Shown piece after piece: positions 54,051 to 63,959 of a stretch of DNA of 64,000 nucleotides. The stretch is taken from contig NZ_CABTWO010000005.1 of NCBI RefSeq assembly GCF_902488535.1, positions 1 through 64,000 on the forward strand, given 5' to 3'. A program made the position numbers and the translations under genes. The notes beneath the pieces were generated by a model. The model saw only the letters and a program-made list of their open reading frames with translations. It did not search any database and was not told where the DNA came from. Positions within the stretch are counted from its first letter, which is position 1; the number at the start of each line of letters is the position of its first letter. This stretch comes from an uncultured Mobiluncus sp. (GTDB taxonomy: Bacteria > Actinomycetota > Actinomycetes > Actinomycetales > Actinomycetaceae).

Positions 54051-56136
54051 CGACACCGCGGACATGTCCGACGCTGAGACAGGCGCTTTTTCGGACTATG
54101 TTCCCAGTTCAGAGTTGCAAAAGGTGTTGACTGAGGCGGTGTCTTTGTTGGGAGGTAGTGAGCGGCCCGGTCAGGTGGCGATGGCGGCCGCGGTGGAACA
54201 ATCGCTGCGCTCAGATGGCAAATTAGCAGTTCAGGCGGGGACTGGAACCGGGAAATCCCTGGGATACTTATTGCCTGCATTGCTGTACTGCCTGCACGAG
54301 GACGCCAGAGTGGTCATTTCGACCGCAACTTTGGCTCTGCAAAACCAAATCATCACTAAAGACGCCCCCCTAGCGGTGGAGGCGGTTAAGAACGTGACCG
54401 GCTCCGAACTGCGCGTGGAGGTTCTCAAAGGCTGGCAAAACTATGTTTGCCTGCACAAGTTGAATGGCGGTTACGAGGGCAGCGAGGACGATTTATTTTC
54501 CACTATGGAAGATTCTCTCGCCCCTGGGGCAGGCGGGGGCGGTGAGGCCGCTTCGGGACGGGGAACGAAAACCGCGCGCCAAATGCGGGGATTTGCAGCT
54601 GAGACGAAAAAACTTTACGAGTGGGCTCGGGAAACGACCACCGGGGACCGGGACGAAGCTCCGCGCGGTATCGGGGCCCGGGCCTGGCGGCAAGTTTCCC
54701 TGTCCAGCCTGGAATGCGTCGGGGAAAAATGCCCGTTCCGTTCCGAGTGCTTCCAAGTTTCGGCTCGCGATAAGGCAGCATTAGCGCAGGTGGTGGTGAC
54801 TAACCACGCCATGATTGGGCTGGAGGCCGCCGGAAAACAGAATCCGCTGCCCCCATGTGAGGCCATCATCGTTGATGAGGCTCATGAACTGGCCGAAAGG
54901 GTGCGTTCGCAGGCGTCTACTGAGTTTAGTGCCAATATGTTGGCGACTTGTGCCAAGGCGGCGGGCAATTTGGGGGTTTCCGGCAGCGAGGAACTCTCCC
55001 AGCAAGCCATCATGCTGGGCGTGGCGCTGCAGAATCTGGAAGATAGCCGTCTCACGCAGATGCCTGAGGCAGTAGCGGAATGTCGGACTCTGGCTCTGCC
55101 GCCCTTGAAGGCTGCTCTAGCCGAGTTGAGTGCAAAGGGTGGGGGTGACGCGGGGGTAGACGGCGAAAAACATGCAGACGCGGCGAAAACGGCCGTTGCG
55201 AAAGCAGCACTGACCAGCCTATTAGATACGCTTGAGACGATGACCCCGGAATCGGTCGCGAACGGCGAAACAATCCTGTGGCTGAGTCGGGGACGTGATG
55301 GCGACCAGGAACCCCGGCTCTACACCGCTCCGCTGGATGTGGCCGGAAAGCTCGCGAATCGATTGTGGAGCGAACACGCCATCATCGCGACCTCGGCCAC
55401 CCTCAAGCTGGGGGGCACGTTTGCGCCGCTCATACACAAGATGGGTTTGCAGCTCGAGGAACCGCAGCCGGAAACCTTAGATGTCGGCTCGCCGTTTCGC
55501 CACGATCGGCAGGGCATTTTGTATTTGGCTCGGGACTTACCGGCGCCCACTCGCGGGGAGCACCCCGAAGTGTTTTGGGATCGCCTGGTGGAGCTGGTCG
55601 AGGCCTCGGGAGGCGGGGCGCTGGGGCTGTTTTCCTCACGCAAGATGGCTGAGCGGGCAGGGGAAGTGCTTCGGGAACGCACCGATTTGCCCATTATGGT
55701 CCAAGGTGAAGATTCCATGGCAGCCCTGGTTAACGATATGCGCGAGGACACTTCCGCCTGTCTGATGGGGACTCTCTCGCTGTGGCAGGGGGTGGATTTG
55801 CCGGGGAACACTTGCCGTTTGGTGCTGATTGACCGGATTCCTTTCCCGGTTCCCAGCGACCCGGTCATTGAGGCCCGATGTGCCGCTGTCAAACGGGCTG
55901 GGGGCAGTGACTTTATGGAAGTTTCCCTGACCCATGCCGCCCTGTTGCTGGCGCAGGGAACCGGGCGGCTGCTGCGTTCCGCCGCGGACCGCGGGGTGGT
56001 GGCGGTATTGGATTCACGTCTGGCGACCGCGCGGTATGGGGGATTTTTGCGAGCCTCCCTGCCGCCCTTGTGGCCCACGGAGGACGCGCAGGTAGTGCTG
56101 GACGCTTTACGGCGACTGCACCAGCAAGTTTCCTAG
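54031..56136 (+). CDS. dinG: DinG/XPD-type ATP-dependent helicase
   Basis: 701 residues from GTG 54031 (GAGGGGG upstream), overlapping hflX by 20 bases. Walker A AGTGTGKS (69-76), DEAH box VDEAHEL (D282-H285), iron-sulfur cysteines in CVGEKCPFRSECF and the earlier QNYVCLHKL; the late motif is QGTGRLLRS. It is a 5'-3' SF2 helicase of the DinG/Rad3 group, which resolves R-loops and DNA structures. Insertion about 370-400 is His/Asp-containing. No SOS box is near its start. Confidence 0.92.
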   Translation: MTQTIDDDTADMSDAETGAFSDYVPSSELQKVLTEAVSLLGGSERPGQVAMAAAVEQSLRSDGKLAVQAGTGTGKSLGYLLPALLYCLHEDARVVISTATLALQNQIITKDAPLAVEAVKNVTGSELRVEVLKGWQNYVCLHKLNGGYEGSEDDLFSTMEDSLAPGAGGGGEAASGRGTKTARQMRGFAAETKKLYEWARETTTGDRDEAPRGIGARAWRQVSLSSLECVGEKCPFRSECFQVSARDKAALAQVVVTNHAMIGLEAAGKQNPLPPCEAIIVDEAHELAERVRSQASTEFSANMLATCAKAAGNLGVSGSEELSQQAIMLGVALQNLEDSRLTQMPEAVAECRTLALPPLKAALAELSAKGGGDAGVDGEKHADAAKTAVAKAALTSLLDTLETMTPESVANGETILWLSRGRDGDQEPRLYTAPLDVAGKLANRLWSEHAIIATSATLKLGGTFAPLIHKMGLQLEEPQPETLDVGSPFRHDRQGILYLARDLPAPTRGEHPEVFWDRLVELVEASGGGALGLFSSRKMAERAGEVLRERTDLPIMVQGEDSMAALVNDMREDTSACLMGTLSLWQGVDLPGNTCRLVLIDRIPFPVPSDPVIEARCAAVKRAGGSDFMEVSLTHAALLLAQGTGRLLRSAADRGVVAVLDSRLATARYGGFLRASLPPLWPTEDAQVVLDALRRLHQQVS

Positions 56137-56156
56137 GGGTGGGCGCTGCCCAAACC

Positions 56157-56840
56157 TTACAGGGAACGGATTACGGTGACGACCTTGCCTAAAATGGTGG
56201 CGGTATCGCCGGGGATGGGTGCGTAGTTATCGTTGTGGGGTAGCAGCCAAACGTGCCCTTCAGCTCGGGAAAACTCTTTCACCGTGGCCTCGCCGTCAAT
56301 CATCGCCGCCACGATTTCACCGTTGCGGGCTTCGCTCTGATGGCGCACCACGACCCAATCGCCATCTAATATGCCACCGTCCTGCATTGATTCGCCCTTT
56401 ACTGCGAGCATGAACAGTTCGCCGGAACCGGTGAAGCGCCGGGGCAGGGCAAAAGTGTCCTCGACCATTTCCTCCGCCGTGATGGGGGCACCCGCTGCAA
56501 TCTGTCCGACCAGGGGAACTGTGGTCGCCGCCGCGGTATCGGCGATGCCCACCGGAATGGTGGTGACGGTGGCAGGCTGTGTCGCGCCGGGTGCCGGTTT
56601 CGGCTGCGAAGTCACCATCCCCTCGGGAAGTTTCACGAATTCCAAAGCGCGCGGTGTGTTGGGAGCGCGACGCAGGTAGCCTTTTTTGGTCAGCACATCG
56701 AGGTGGTGTTTGACCGAGGAGGGGGAGGACAGCCCCATGGCCTCAGCGAGTTCGCGTACCGAGGGGGGGTAGGCGAGCTTTTGACTGAGTTGGTACAAAG
56801 TCGTCAAAACTTCCTGTTGTCGTTTGGTCAGGTCGCTCAC
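56157..56840 (-). CDS. lexA: SOS repressor LexA
   Basis: 228 residues from GTG 56840 with GGAG upstream; the frame to 57002 adds promoter sequence. The winged helix is LTKRQQEVLTTLYQLSQKLAYPPSVRELAEAMGLSSPSSVKHHL. The autocleavage site is A116-G117, with S151 (GESMQDGGIL) and K188 (ATVKEF) as the catalytic pair. RecA filaments promote its cleavage. It is divergent from the LysM gene and has a LexA box of its own. Confidence 0.97.
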   Translation of the reverse strand: MSDLTKRQQEVLTTLYQLSQKLAYPPSVRELAEAMGLSSPSSVKHHLDVLTKKGYLRRAPNTPRALEFVKLPEGMVTSQPKPAPGATQPATVTTIPVGIADTAAATTVPLVGQIAAGAPITAEEMVEDTFALPRRFTGSGELFMLAVKGESMQDGGILDGDWVVVRHQSEARNGEIVAAMIDGEATVKEFSRAEGHVWLLPHNDNYAPIPGDTATILGKVVTVIRSL

Positions 56841-56973
56841 TGCTGCTCCTTTATCCGAGTACTTTGCGCGGGATAGCTGGCAAAAGTCCGTCTGACGTAA
56901 CTCGCGGATTTTCGTCTCCGGGGTCCATGTCAGACTGGCAATTGTCAGGCTAACTGCGGTCAAAATTAATATT

Positions 56974-56987
56974 CGCACAAATGTTCG
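56974..56987. promoter_or_regulatory. LexA box proximal to lexA
   Basis: CGCACAAATGTTCG is one base off CGAAC-N4-GTTCG. It lies 134 bases before the lexA start, consistent with autorepression. Confidence 0.8.
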
Positions 56988-57027
56988 ATTTTGACTCGAC
57001 AACGCGCCGGCAATGGTTTATATTATA

Positions 57028-57057
57028 CGTACAGATGTTCGAACGAACAAATGTTCG
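57028..57057. promoter_or_regulatory. Two adjacent LexA boxes before the LysM gene
   Basis: CGTACAGATGTTCG (57028-57041, one mismatch) and CGAACAAATGTTCG (57044-57057, perfect) sit side by side 20-49 bases ahead of the ATG. Tight double control suits a division inhibitor. Confidence 0.9.
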
Positions 57058-57076
57058 AATGAATGGAGGGATTACC

Positions 57077-57514
57077 ATGACAGCAGTTTTGGCACCGACT
57101 TTTGAGGTTAGCGAGCTGGCTCCGAATCACCCGGCGGTGCGTGCTTTCAGAGCCCGCCAATCGCGCCCGGCTTACTTGCGTTTGGTTCCGAAGGCATCGG
57201 CGTCACCCGCTGTGGTTGCGCGGCCGGTTTTGTCATGGGATGCCGTAGCTTTGCGAGTGGGGCTGTTTATTCTGGCTGCCCTCGTGATGGTGTTCCTAGG
57301 CATGGTGTTGGGGCTGGGGCTCAGTCCTGATTTCGTTCCCACGGATTTTATGCAACACACGGTCGTGCCGGGCGATACGCTGTGGGATATTGCCGCAGCT
57401 AATGCCGCCGGTGTGCCGACTGACGAGGTCTTGGCGGACATGATGGACGCAAATGCCTTGGACGCGGGTTCCGTGCTAAATACTGGGCAAACGGTGTTGG
57501 TTCCGGTTTATTGA
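57077..57514 (+). CDS. SOS-inducible LysM protein, probable cell-division suppressor
   Basis: 146 residues, ATG with GGAGGG six bases upstream. A cytoplasmic N-tail is followed by a TM helix (LRVGLFILAALVMVFLGMVLGLGL, about 57-80) and a LysM domain (HTVVPGDTLWDIAAANAAGVP...VLNTGQTVLVPVY) outside. Its place divergent from lexA, with two LexA boxes, matches the SOS division inhibitors YneA, DivS and Rv2719c. Septum inhibition is inferred by that analogy. Confidence 0.88.
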   Translation: MTAVLAPTFEVSELAPNHPAVRAFRARQSRPAYLRLVPKASASPAVVARPVLSWDAVALRVGLFILAALVMVFLGMVLGLGLSPDFVPTDFMQHTVVPGDTLWDIAAANAAGVPTDEVLADMMDANALDAGSVLNTGQTVLVPVY

Positions 57515-57608
57515 AATGATTGGGTTCAGCACGACTCTCCAGCTTGCGAAAACTTCGGTTTGCACTTACGGTGAAACCTGTAGTCTTGCAGCGGTGAAGG
57601 AGGGCGAC

Positions 57609-58061
57609 GTGCACTGTCCGTTTTGTCATCACGAAGATTCCCGTGTGATTGATTCACGTACCGCCGATGATGGTGCCTCCATTCGGAGGCGTCGTGAATG
57701 CCCCAGCTGCGGTCGGCGTTTCACCACCCTGGAAACCACGCTGCTGCTGATTAAGAAACGTTCCGGAGCGACCGAGCCGTTCCGGCGCAGCAAGGTTATT
57801 GCCGGTCTGGCCAAAGCCACCCAAGGCCGTCCCATCAGCTCTGACCAACTTGCTCTTATGGCTCAAGGCGTCGAAGAAACTCTGCGGGCTTCCGGGAAAG
57901 CTATCATCAACTCCGAGGAAGTCGGCAAGGCTATTTTGGAGCCGCTAAAGGAACTGGACGAAGTCGCCTATTTGCGCTTCGCTTCGGTTTATTCCGAATT
58001 CAACTCACTCGAAGACTTTGAGGACGCTATCGCCTCGTTAAAGAACCACTCTCAGAACTAG
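57609..58061 (+). CDS. nrdR: Ribonucleotide reductase repressor NrdR
   Basis: 150 residues from GTG 57609 (AAGGAGG upstream). The zinc ribbon has C3, C6, C31, C34 (MHCPFCHHEDSRVIDSR, RRECPSCGRRF). The ATP-cone follows (VIKKRSGATEPFRRSKVIAGL and ALMAQGVEETLRASGK). It senses ATP/dATP and represses nrd genes by binding NrdR boxes. Located after the LysM gene as in many actinobacteria. Confidence 0.96.
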   Translation: MHCPFCHHEDSRVIDSRTADDGASIRRRRECPSCGRRFTTLETTLLLIKKRSGATEPFRRSKVIAGLAKATQGRPISSDQLALMAQGVEETLRASGKAIINSEEVGKAILEPLKELDEVAYLRFASVYSEFNSLEDFEDAIASLKNHSQN

Positions 58062-58111
58062 CCGCCGGTTTTTATGGATGCTGGCTGGTGACCCGCACTC
58101 GGCGCTTAGCC

Positions 58112-59905
58112 CTACATACGGAAACCCTCGGAAAGCCGCTCCAAAACGGATTGGCGCACTTTGCGGCGTTGAATCTTCCCGAGTTCGTTATGCGCCAGCT
58201 GCTCCGGAAAAGAAACTGAACGCGGAATCGCGTAACGGGGGAGGGAATCGGCAACCCAAGCCCGAATCTTGTCCAAATTGAGGCTCGCTCCCGGATTGAG
58301 CACCACCGCCGCGTGTACCTGTTCACCCCGGGCGGGGTCAGCTTGATCGGGAATGCCGACCACGGCGACTTCCGCCACCTGGGGCATCGTGGCTATGGCT
58401 GCCTCCACGACCGAGGGATAAACATTGAAACCGGAGATAATGATGAGCTCTTTGCGCCGGTCACTCATCCGCAAGAAACCCTCGTGTTCCTCGACCAAAT
58501 CACCGGTGCGCAACCAACGATCTGGGGTGAACAGCAAATCAGTTTCTACCTGGTCGCGCCAATACCCCGGGGAACACCCCGGTCCCTTCACCACGAGTTC
58601 CCCCACCTCGCCGGGCTCGACGTCAACGAGGGTATCCGGGTCGATGACCCGCACTTGGATAGAGGGGAACACGATGCCCATGTAACCAAGTTTGCGTTCG
58701 GGACTCATCGGGGACCCCAGTACCGTTGGCGAAGTCTCCGTCATGCCGTAGCCTTCGATGATATAGCCGGAAGTGGCTTTTTCCCAGCGTTTTGCGACTT
58801 CCTGAGTCAGTGGCATCGCTCCGGAAATAGCGTATTTAAACGTTGATAAATCTATTTTCGGGTTTTCCTCAGCGGCTTTCGCTAGGCGGTCAAAAATTGG
58901 AGGCACTCCCACTATGAACGTGCCCGGACGCCGGCGTTGGGCAGCTAGGGCTGCTCGGGTGCTGAACTTCGGGAACAACACCGAGGTGGCTCCCAAACCA
59001 ATCGCCCCGTTCAGAGACAGGGTCAGGCCAAAAGCGTGGAAGAACGGCAAGACACAGAACCAGGTTTCTTTGCCGGGACGCAGCTTGGTCACCCAGGTCG
59101 TATTGGCAAACAAGTTCGACACCAAGTTGCGGTTGGTCAAAATGACCGCTTTCGGTTTGCCGGTGGTTCCACCCGTATGCAGCATCACGGCTGGGACATC
59201 CGGATCGACTCGCACAATGCGGTTATATGGTTTCTGCTTTTCCAGCAGAGTATCGTAGTCGGGCAAATCCTTGGCCTGCGGGTCGCAGAGCTGATGGTAG
59301 AGGTCTTTTGCCTTCTTAATCGGCAGGCGCAAGGCAAAACGCAGCCGGCGCGGCAAAGCCGCGGAAACATCGAGGGAAATAACTTCGGTGTCCATGTTGC
59401 GCACCAACTCGGTGACACTTACGGCGGCCTTTTGCCACACAAAAACCAGCTTTGATTCCGCGTTTTCGATTTGCCACTTCAGCTCTGTCGGGGCAGCCAA
59501 AGGGTTGTGCAGCACGCACACCACTCCCAGCTGCAGGCAGGAATAGAGCAGATAGACGAACTGCGGACAGTTCGGAGCCACAATCGAGACCCGGTCACCG
59601 CGCTTGACGCCGTGTTCAAGCAGCAGCGCCGAAGTGCGTTGCACGTTTTCGCCCAGTTCCCGGTAGGTCGTGGTGGCGCCAAAAAAATCCAAGGCTACGC
59701 GGCGCGGATATTTATTTGACTGAGTTCGCAAAACATCAATCAGCAGCTGATCGGTGACGGGGATTTGGGCGGGAACATCGGGGTTATAAAGCAGACGCAT
59801 CCGTTTGGTCAGCTCAGAATCCTGCTCGGGTGGGGTATGCACATACCTAGGCAGGTGAATCCCCGCATCGGGGGCCAGTTCCAACAAATCCACTGTTTCA
59901 GTCAT
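58112..59905 (-). CDS. AMP-forming long-chain acyl-CoA ligase (FadD-like)
   Basis: 597 residues of the ANL family. A3 motif LHTGGTTGKPKAVILTNRN, A5 GYGMTETSPTVLG, TGDLVEEHEGFLRMSDRRKELIIISGFNVYP, and C-terminal catalytic Lys in ELGKIQRRKVR. It activates a fatty acid as acyl-AMP, then acyl-CoA; long chain is likely from the sequence style. Single gene, converging with nrdR. Confidence 0.9.
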   Translation of the reverse strand: MTETVDLLELAPDAGIHLPRYVHTPPEQDSELTKRMRLLYNPDVPAQIPVTDQLLIDVLRTQSNKYPRRVALDFFGATTTYRELGENVQRTSALLLEHGVKRGDRVSIVAPNCPQFVYLLYSCLQLGVVCVLHNPLAAPTELKWQIENAESKLVFVWQKAAVSVTELVRNMDTEVISLDVSAALPRRLRFALRLPIKKAKDLYHQLCDPQAKDLPDYDTLLEKQKPYNRIVRVDPDVPAVMLHTGGTTGKPKAVILTNRNLVSNLFANTTWVTKLRPGKETWFCVLPFFHAFGLTLSLNGAIGLGATSVLFPKFSTRAALAAQRRRPGTFIVGVPPIFDRLAKAAEENPKIDLSTFKYAISGAMPLTQEVAKRWEKATSGYIIEGYGMTETSPTVLGSPMSPERKLGYMGIVFPSIQVRVIDPDTLVDVEPGEVGELVVKGPGCSPGYWRDQVETDLLFTPDRWLRTGDLVEEHEGFLRMSDRRKELIIISGFNVYPSVVEAAIATMPQVAEVAVVGIPDQADPARGEQVHAAVVLNPGASLNLDKIRAWVADSLPRYAIPRSVSFPEQLAHNELGKIQRRKVRQSVLERLSEGFRM

Positions 59906-60125
59906 ACATCCACCCTAACGCAAACTTGCCGGTCAAATCCTTTTCGCCAGGAATTTGTCCGGTAAAACCCGCGCCCCAGCGGCGGGCGATCCAGCGAAAG
60001 ACTGGTGAGAGCGCGGCAAAACTCGGTACGGCGAAACTCCTGCCAGCCAAACTGCTCTTGGACCGGCACCCAGTACCCCGCAGGGACGCGCCCGCCTCCG
60101 GCCTGGTGCGATCCGTCAAGGTAAG

Positions 60126-61367
60126 TTAGTTAACCGCGGTCTCTTCGTCCCGAACGAAGCCCTCCATCGGAATGCAGCGTAGGGACAGCGTGGAATCGAA
60201 TTTGGCGATTTCATCGAGCGCCGCCTTGGGCATTTCGGAGGAAATGTCGCCGATAACGTAACCGACTTCACCGGTGGTGCCCAGGACCTGACCTTCGATG
60301 TTCACCCCGGCATCTGAGAACAACTGGTTGATCTTTGCCATCACGCCGGGGATATTCTTGTGAATCAAAGTAATGCGGTACTTGGTATTGCCAGTCGGTT
60401 CCAGGCTCAAGTTCGGCATATTTACGCTCATCACGGTTTCGCCGGACTGCAGGTAAGTGCAGAGTTTTCCGGCCACGAACCAGCCGATGTCCTCCTGGGC
60501 CTCCAGGGTGGAACCGCCGATGTGCGGGGTGAGGATGGTGTTTTCTTTACCCATAATCGGGGAGTGAAACTCCTCGCCATTTTTGCGCGGTTCATCGGGG
60601 AACACATCAATGGCGCAGCCCCCAATCTGACCCGAATCAAGGGCCTCGGCCAAGTCATCGAGGTTGACGACGAATCCGCGGGACAAGTTCAACAGTTTCG
60701 CCCCAGGCTTCATCTGAGCCATCTGTACTTTGGTGAACATATTTTCGTTAGAGGCGCGCCCGTCCACGTGCAGGGACACGAAATCGGCACCCTCCAGAGC
60801 TTCCTCCATCGAGTTGCACTGTTTCGCGTTGCCGATGGGCAGCTTCTTTGCCAAGTCGTAGAACTGGACCTTCATGCCCATGGCTTCAGCCAGGATAGAC
60901 AGCTGAGTACCGGTCGAAGAGTAGCCGATAATCCCCAGGGTCTTGCCGCGCACCTCGTGAGAGCCTTTGGCGGTCTTTTGCCAATCGGCATGTTGCAGAT
61001 GAGAGTTGCGTACCGGCAGCTGACGGGCCAGCGCAATGATCTCGGCGATGGCCAGTTCCGCCACGGAACGCGTGTTGGAGTAAGGGGCGTTGAATACGGC
61101 GACCCCGTGTTTCGCTGCTTCTTTCAGGTCGATTTGGTTCGTGCCAATCGTGAAAGTTCCGGCGCAGACCAAGTCCGGGCATTCATCAAAAACTCGCTTG
61201 CTCAGGTTCGTTTTGGAGCGAATCCCGACCATCTGATAGCCCTGGAGGGCCTTAATCAGGTCGTTTTCGTCCAAAGCGCCGTCGACCCGGTCGACTTGAA
61301 CATTTGCGTCGCTAAAAACTTTGTTGGCGACTTCGTGGGGGTTTTCAAGCAGCAGTATCTTCGTCAT
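60126..61367 (-). CDS. serA: D-3-phosphoglycerate dehydrogenase
   Basis: 413 residues, the short form with ACT like E. coli SerA. NAD-binding GIIGYSSTGTQL; catalytic Arg in LNLSRGFVVNLDDLAEAL, Glu in VFPDEP and His in LTPHIGGSTLEAQEDIG. The ACT domain at the end (RITLIHKNIPGVMAKINQLFSDAGVNIEG) likely gives serine feedback. It begins the serine pathway from 3-phosphoglycerate. Confidence 0.95.
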   Translation of the reverse strand: MTKILLLENPHEVANKVFSDANVQVDRVDGALDENDLIKALQGYQMVGIRSKTNLSKRVFDECPDLVCAGTFTIGTNQIDLKEAAKHGVAVFNAPYSNTRSVAELAIAEIIALARQLPVRNSHLQHADWQKTAKGSHEVRGKTLGIIGYSSTGTQLSILAEAMGMKVQFYDLAKKLPIGNAKQCNSMEEALEGADFVSLHVDGRASNENMFTKVQMAQMKPGAKLLNLSRGFVVNLDDLAEALDSGQIGGCAIDVFPDEPRKNGEEFHSPIMGKENTILTPHIGGSTLEAQEDIGWFVAGKLCTYLQSGETVMSVNMPNLSLEPTGNTKYRITLIHKNIPGVMAKINQLFSDAGVNIEGQVLGTTGEVGYVIGDISSEMPKAALDEIAKFDSTLSLRCIPMEGFVRDEETAVN

Positions 61368-61435
61368 GGCACCACTTTAGACCAAAAAAACGCGGCGCTG
61401 AAATCCCACGTCAGGGGAAAACTCGCGGGAAGTCG

Positions 61436-63844
61436 TCAATCCTCACTGGTGGGAAAGTCCATTCCCGCGGGCAAATCACTGGCCAGGATGTGCATCCGTT
61501 TCGTGCAGCGCGTCATCGCCACGTACAGGTCTCCGACTGACTGGCTGGCGATAACGGCGGGTTCCACCAAGATGACGACGTCGAACTCCAGCCCTTTCGC
61601 TGCCCGCGAATCCAGACAACATACCTGGTCAGCCACCACATCGGCGGTGTCTAGGCCCAAAGCCGCAGCCAGGTACGAATGCGCCTCGGTGGGGACGATA
61701 ATCGCTAGTTTGCCGGCCCCCTCACCGACTTCCGCTTCCAAACGCGCCGTTTCCGCCTGGAGGGTTTTCCGTAGCACAGGCACAAGGTTCCCCGCCCCGG
61801 ACATTGGTTCCTCCAGGTTGGGCTGTGGCTCACCCTCCAGCCGGGTAAAAGCCAAGGCACCCGCCACGTCTCGTGCCGACTGCAGCGGCACTACCGCGCT
61901 TTCGGGACTGGCCGCCAGCACCTTCTGCGCCAAATCCATCACGGCACGCGGGGTGCGGTAGTTGATGGTGAGCTGCTCCATCACCGGATCGGCGCGCATG
62001 GCAGGTCCCAGCAAGTTGGACCACGAGGGCGCGCTTGACCAGCTGTGCGACGCCTGGTTCACGTCCCCGACTACAGTGAAAGACCGGGAAGGGCACCGGC
62101 GCAGCAGCAGATGCCAGTCCATAGGCGAAAGCTCTTGGGCCTCGTCCACGACCACATGTCCGTACGCCCAAGAACGATCCGCGCGGGCACGCTGAGCCAG
62201 GGGAGACAGGCTCACTTCACCGCGGGTTGACCGCGCCAGCATACGCGCGTTGATGAGCCCTCCACCCAGATCCATCGCTTCGATAGCCTCCGCGGCTCGC
62301 TCGATTTCACGCTGTTCACGGGTGCGACGTTGCGCCGCGGAATCGGTCAGTCCCGGCAGCGGCCCCAGCAGCTCCGCCAGTTCATCTAAAATCGGCACGT
62401 CAGCGTCCGTGAAAGGGCTGGTCTTGGGACGCTGTAGGGCAGCGCGTTCCTCCACGGTGAAAATCCCCGAGGCGATACGGCGCAAATAATCCGGGTAAGC
62501 GTAGAGGCGCGCCAGCAAGTCGGGAGCAGACGCGGGTAGGTAGCAGCGGTTGACCGCCCGGCGTACTTCAGCAGAGCCGCGGATTTCCTCGGTCATCCAC
62601 TCCATGTCCTCTTTGGTAGGGGTTTGCCCGGCATAGAGCTTCGTCAACTCGCGGACCAGGAATTTGGCGTAGGTGGCCCAGTGCTGATTGTGGGTGGAAC
62701 CGCCGTGCGAACCGGCTTCCATCGCCTCACGAACCAAAGCCGCGCTCAGATTCAGTTGAACGTGGTCTAACTGCAGAACTTGGTCCTCGTGGGGAGGCCG
62801 TTTCAAATCGGCCACGGCCGCGGCGGCGACTTTAATCCAGCGGGTGTCGCCTTTCAAGGCGCGCAGCTCCGGACGTTCCGCCACGGTGTGCACGCCGGGG
62901 AAACATTCCCCGATGGTCAGGCTGACCACTCCGGTTTCGCCCAGGGCGGGAAGCACCCGCTCTATGTAACGCAAAAACGTGTGGTTGGGGCCAATGACCA
63001 ACACCCCTTGAGAGTTCAGTAAGTCTCGGTGGGCATAGAGCAGGTAGGCGGCTCGGTGCAGCGCCACCGCCGTCTTGCCGGTACCGGGTCCGCCCTGCAC
63101 CACCAAAAAAGCGTTCAGGTCGGAACGAATCACCTGGTCTTGTTCGGCCTGAATAGTTGAGACAATGTCGGACATCTGGCCGCTGCGCGCTCGTGATAGC
63201 GCCGCCATCAAAGCACCTTCACCCTGCAGCGTTGCAGTCTGCGCGGCGTCGGTGTCGGCGGCGGAAGTCAGTAGTTCGTCCTCCACGCCCACCACTTGGC
63301 GCAAACTGGTAGCTACGTGCCGCCGCTTCCAGACCCCCAGCGGAGCCACCGCCGTAGCCTGGTAGAACGGTTGGGCGACTTTCGCTCGCCAATCCACCAA
63401 CAGTTGGCGAGACACGCCTTCACCAGGTTTTTCCTCAAGTTTTTCCGGTACAGTCGGTGTTTCCAGAGGGTCCTCTGGAGAGTCCTGGGACGAGGCAAGC
63501 TCCGGGGAGGTGCCGAGAACCGGAGCCTCGGTATCGGTGACGTCAAAGTCTCGCAAACCGACACGGCCGATGTGGAAACTCGTTCCGTCCTCTAGGTCTA
63601 GACCTCCGAAGACCAGGCGATTTTCCACGCTTTCCAGGCGGGTAGCTTCGTCTCCGTAGTGAGCCGCCAAGGCGTCGCGGTCTGCCCTAGCCGAGGGGTT
63701 AGAACTCATTTCCGCAGCGACCTCATCCTGGCGCCGGCGGTAATAAACCCGCATTTCATCGAGAGCTTTATAGGCACGGTCAACGAAAGTCTGCTCCTTG
63801 GCAATTTCGGATTGCCAGGACGACGGCACCGTTGCGTCAGCCAA
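61436..63844 (-). CDS. helD: HelD/HelR-family UvrD-like ATPase
   Basis: 802 residues from TTG 63844, with GGAGAG upstream. An N-terminal coiled coil (EQTFVDRAYKALDEMRVYYRRRQDE) precedes SF1 motifs: Walker A GGPGTGKTAVALHRAAYLLY, DEAQELSPMDWHLLLRR, and VVGDVNQASH; motif VI is VAMTRCTKRMHIL. The pattern LLVDWRAKVAQPFYQATAVAPLGVWKRRH is typical of HelD, which recycles RNA polymerase and in actinobacteria (HelR) can displace rifampicin. No Rif-associated element is visible upstream. Confidence 0.88.
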   Translation of the reverse strand: MADATVPSSWQSEIAKEQTFVDRAYKALDEMRVYYRRRQDEVAAEMSSNPSARADRDALAAHYGDEATRLESVENRLVFGGLDLEDGTSFHIGRVGLRDFDVTDTEAPVLGTSPELASSQDSPEDPLETPTVPEKLEEKPGEGVSRQLLVDWRAKVAQPFYQATAVAPLGVWKRRHVATSLRQVVGVEDELLTSAADTDAAQTATLQGEGALMAALSRARSGQMSDIVSTIQAEQDQVIRSDLNAFLVVQGGPGTGKTAVALHRAAYLLYAHRDLLNSQGVLVIGPNHTFLRYIERVLPALGETGVVSLTIGECFPGVHTVAERPELRALKGDTRWIKVAAAAVADLKRPPHEDQVLQLDHVQLNLSAALVREAMEAGSHGGSTHNQHWATYAKFLVRELTKLYAGQTPTKEDMEWMTEEIRGSAEVRRAVNRCYLPASAPDLLARLYAYPDYLRRIASGIFTVEERAALQRPKTSPFTDADVPILDELAELLGPLPGLTDSAAQRRTREQREIERAAEAIEAMDLGGGLINARMLARSTRGEVSLSPLAQRARADRSWAYGHVVVDEAQELSPMDWHLLLRRCPSRSFTVVGDVNQASHSWSSAPSWSNLLGPAMRADPVMEQLTINYRTPRAVMDLAQKVLAASPESAVVPLQSARDVAGALAFTRLEGEPQPNLEEPMSGAGNLVPVLRKTLQAETARLEAEVGEGAGKLAIIVPTEAHSYLAAALGLDTADVVADQVCCLDSRAAKGLEFDVVILVEPAVIASQSVGDLYVAMTRCTKRMHILASDLPAGMDFPTSED

Positions 63845-63959
63845 TTTATCTCTCCTCAGGGCATCAAAAGGGTAATCAATTATGCCCTAAAAGGTTTACG
63901 GGGCGCGAATCGGGGACAAGTCTTGATAACATTTAGGGGTTGAACTTTTCGAGGGAAAA

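Noticed and set aside
59906..60125. Possible small gene between the acyl-CoA ligase and serA
   Set aside because: The frame is basic and low in conserved features; no ribosome site. Probably promoter and 3' region only.
60360..61961. 533-codon plus-strand frame opposite serA and the helD end
   Set aside because: Runs across two well-supported minus-strand genes and has no recognisable domain.
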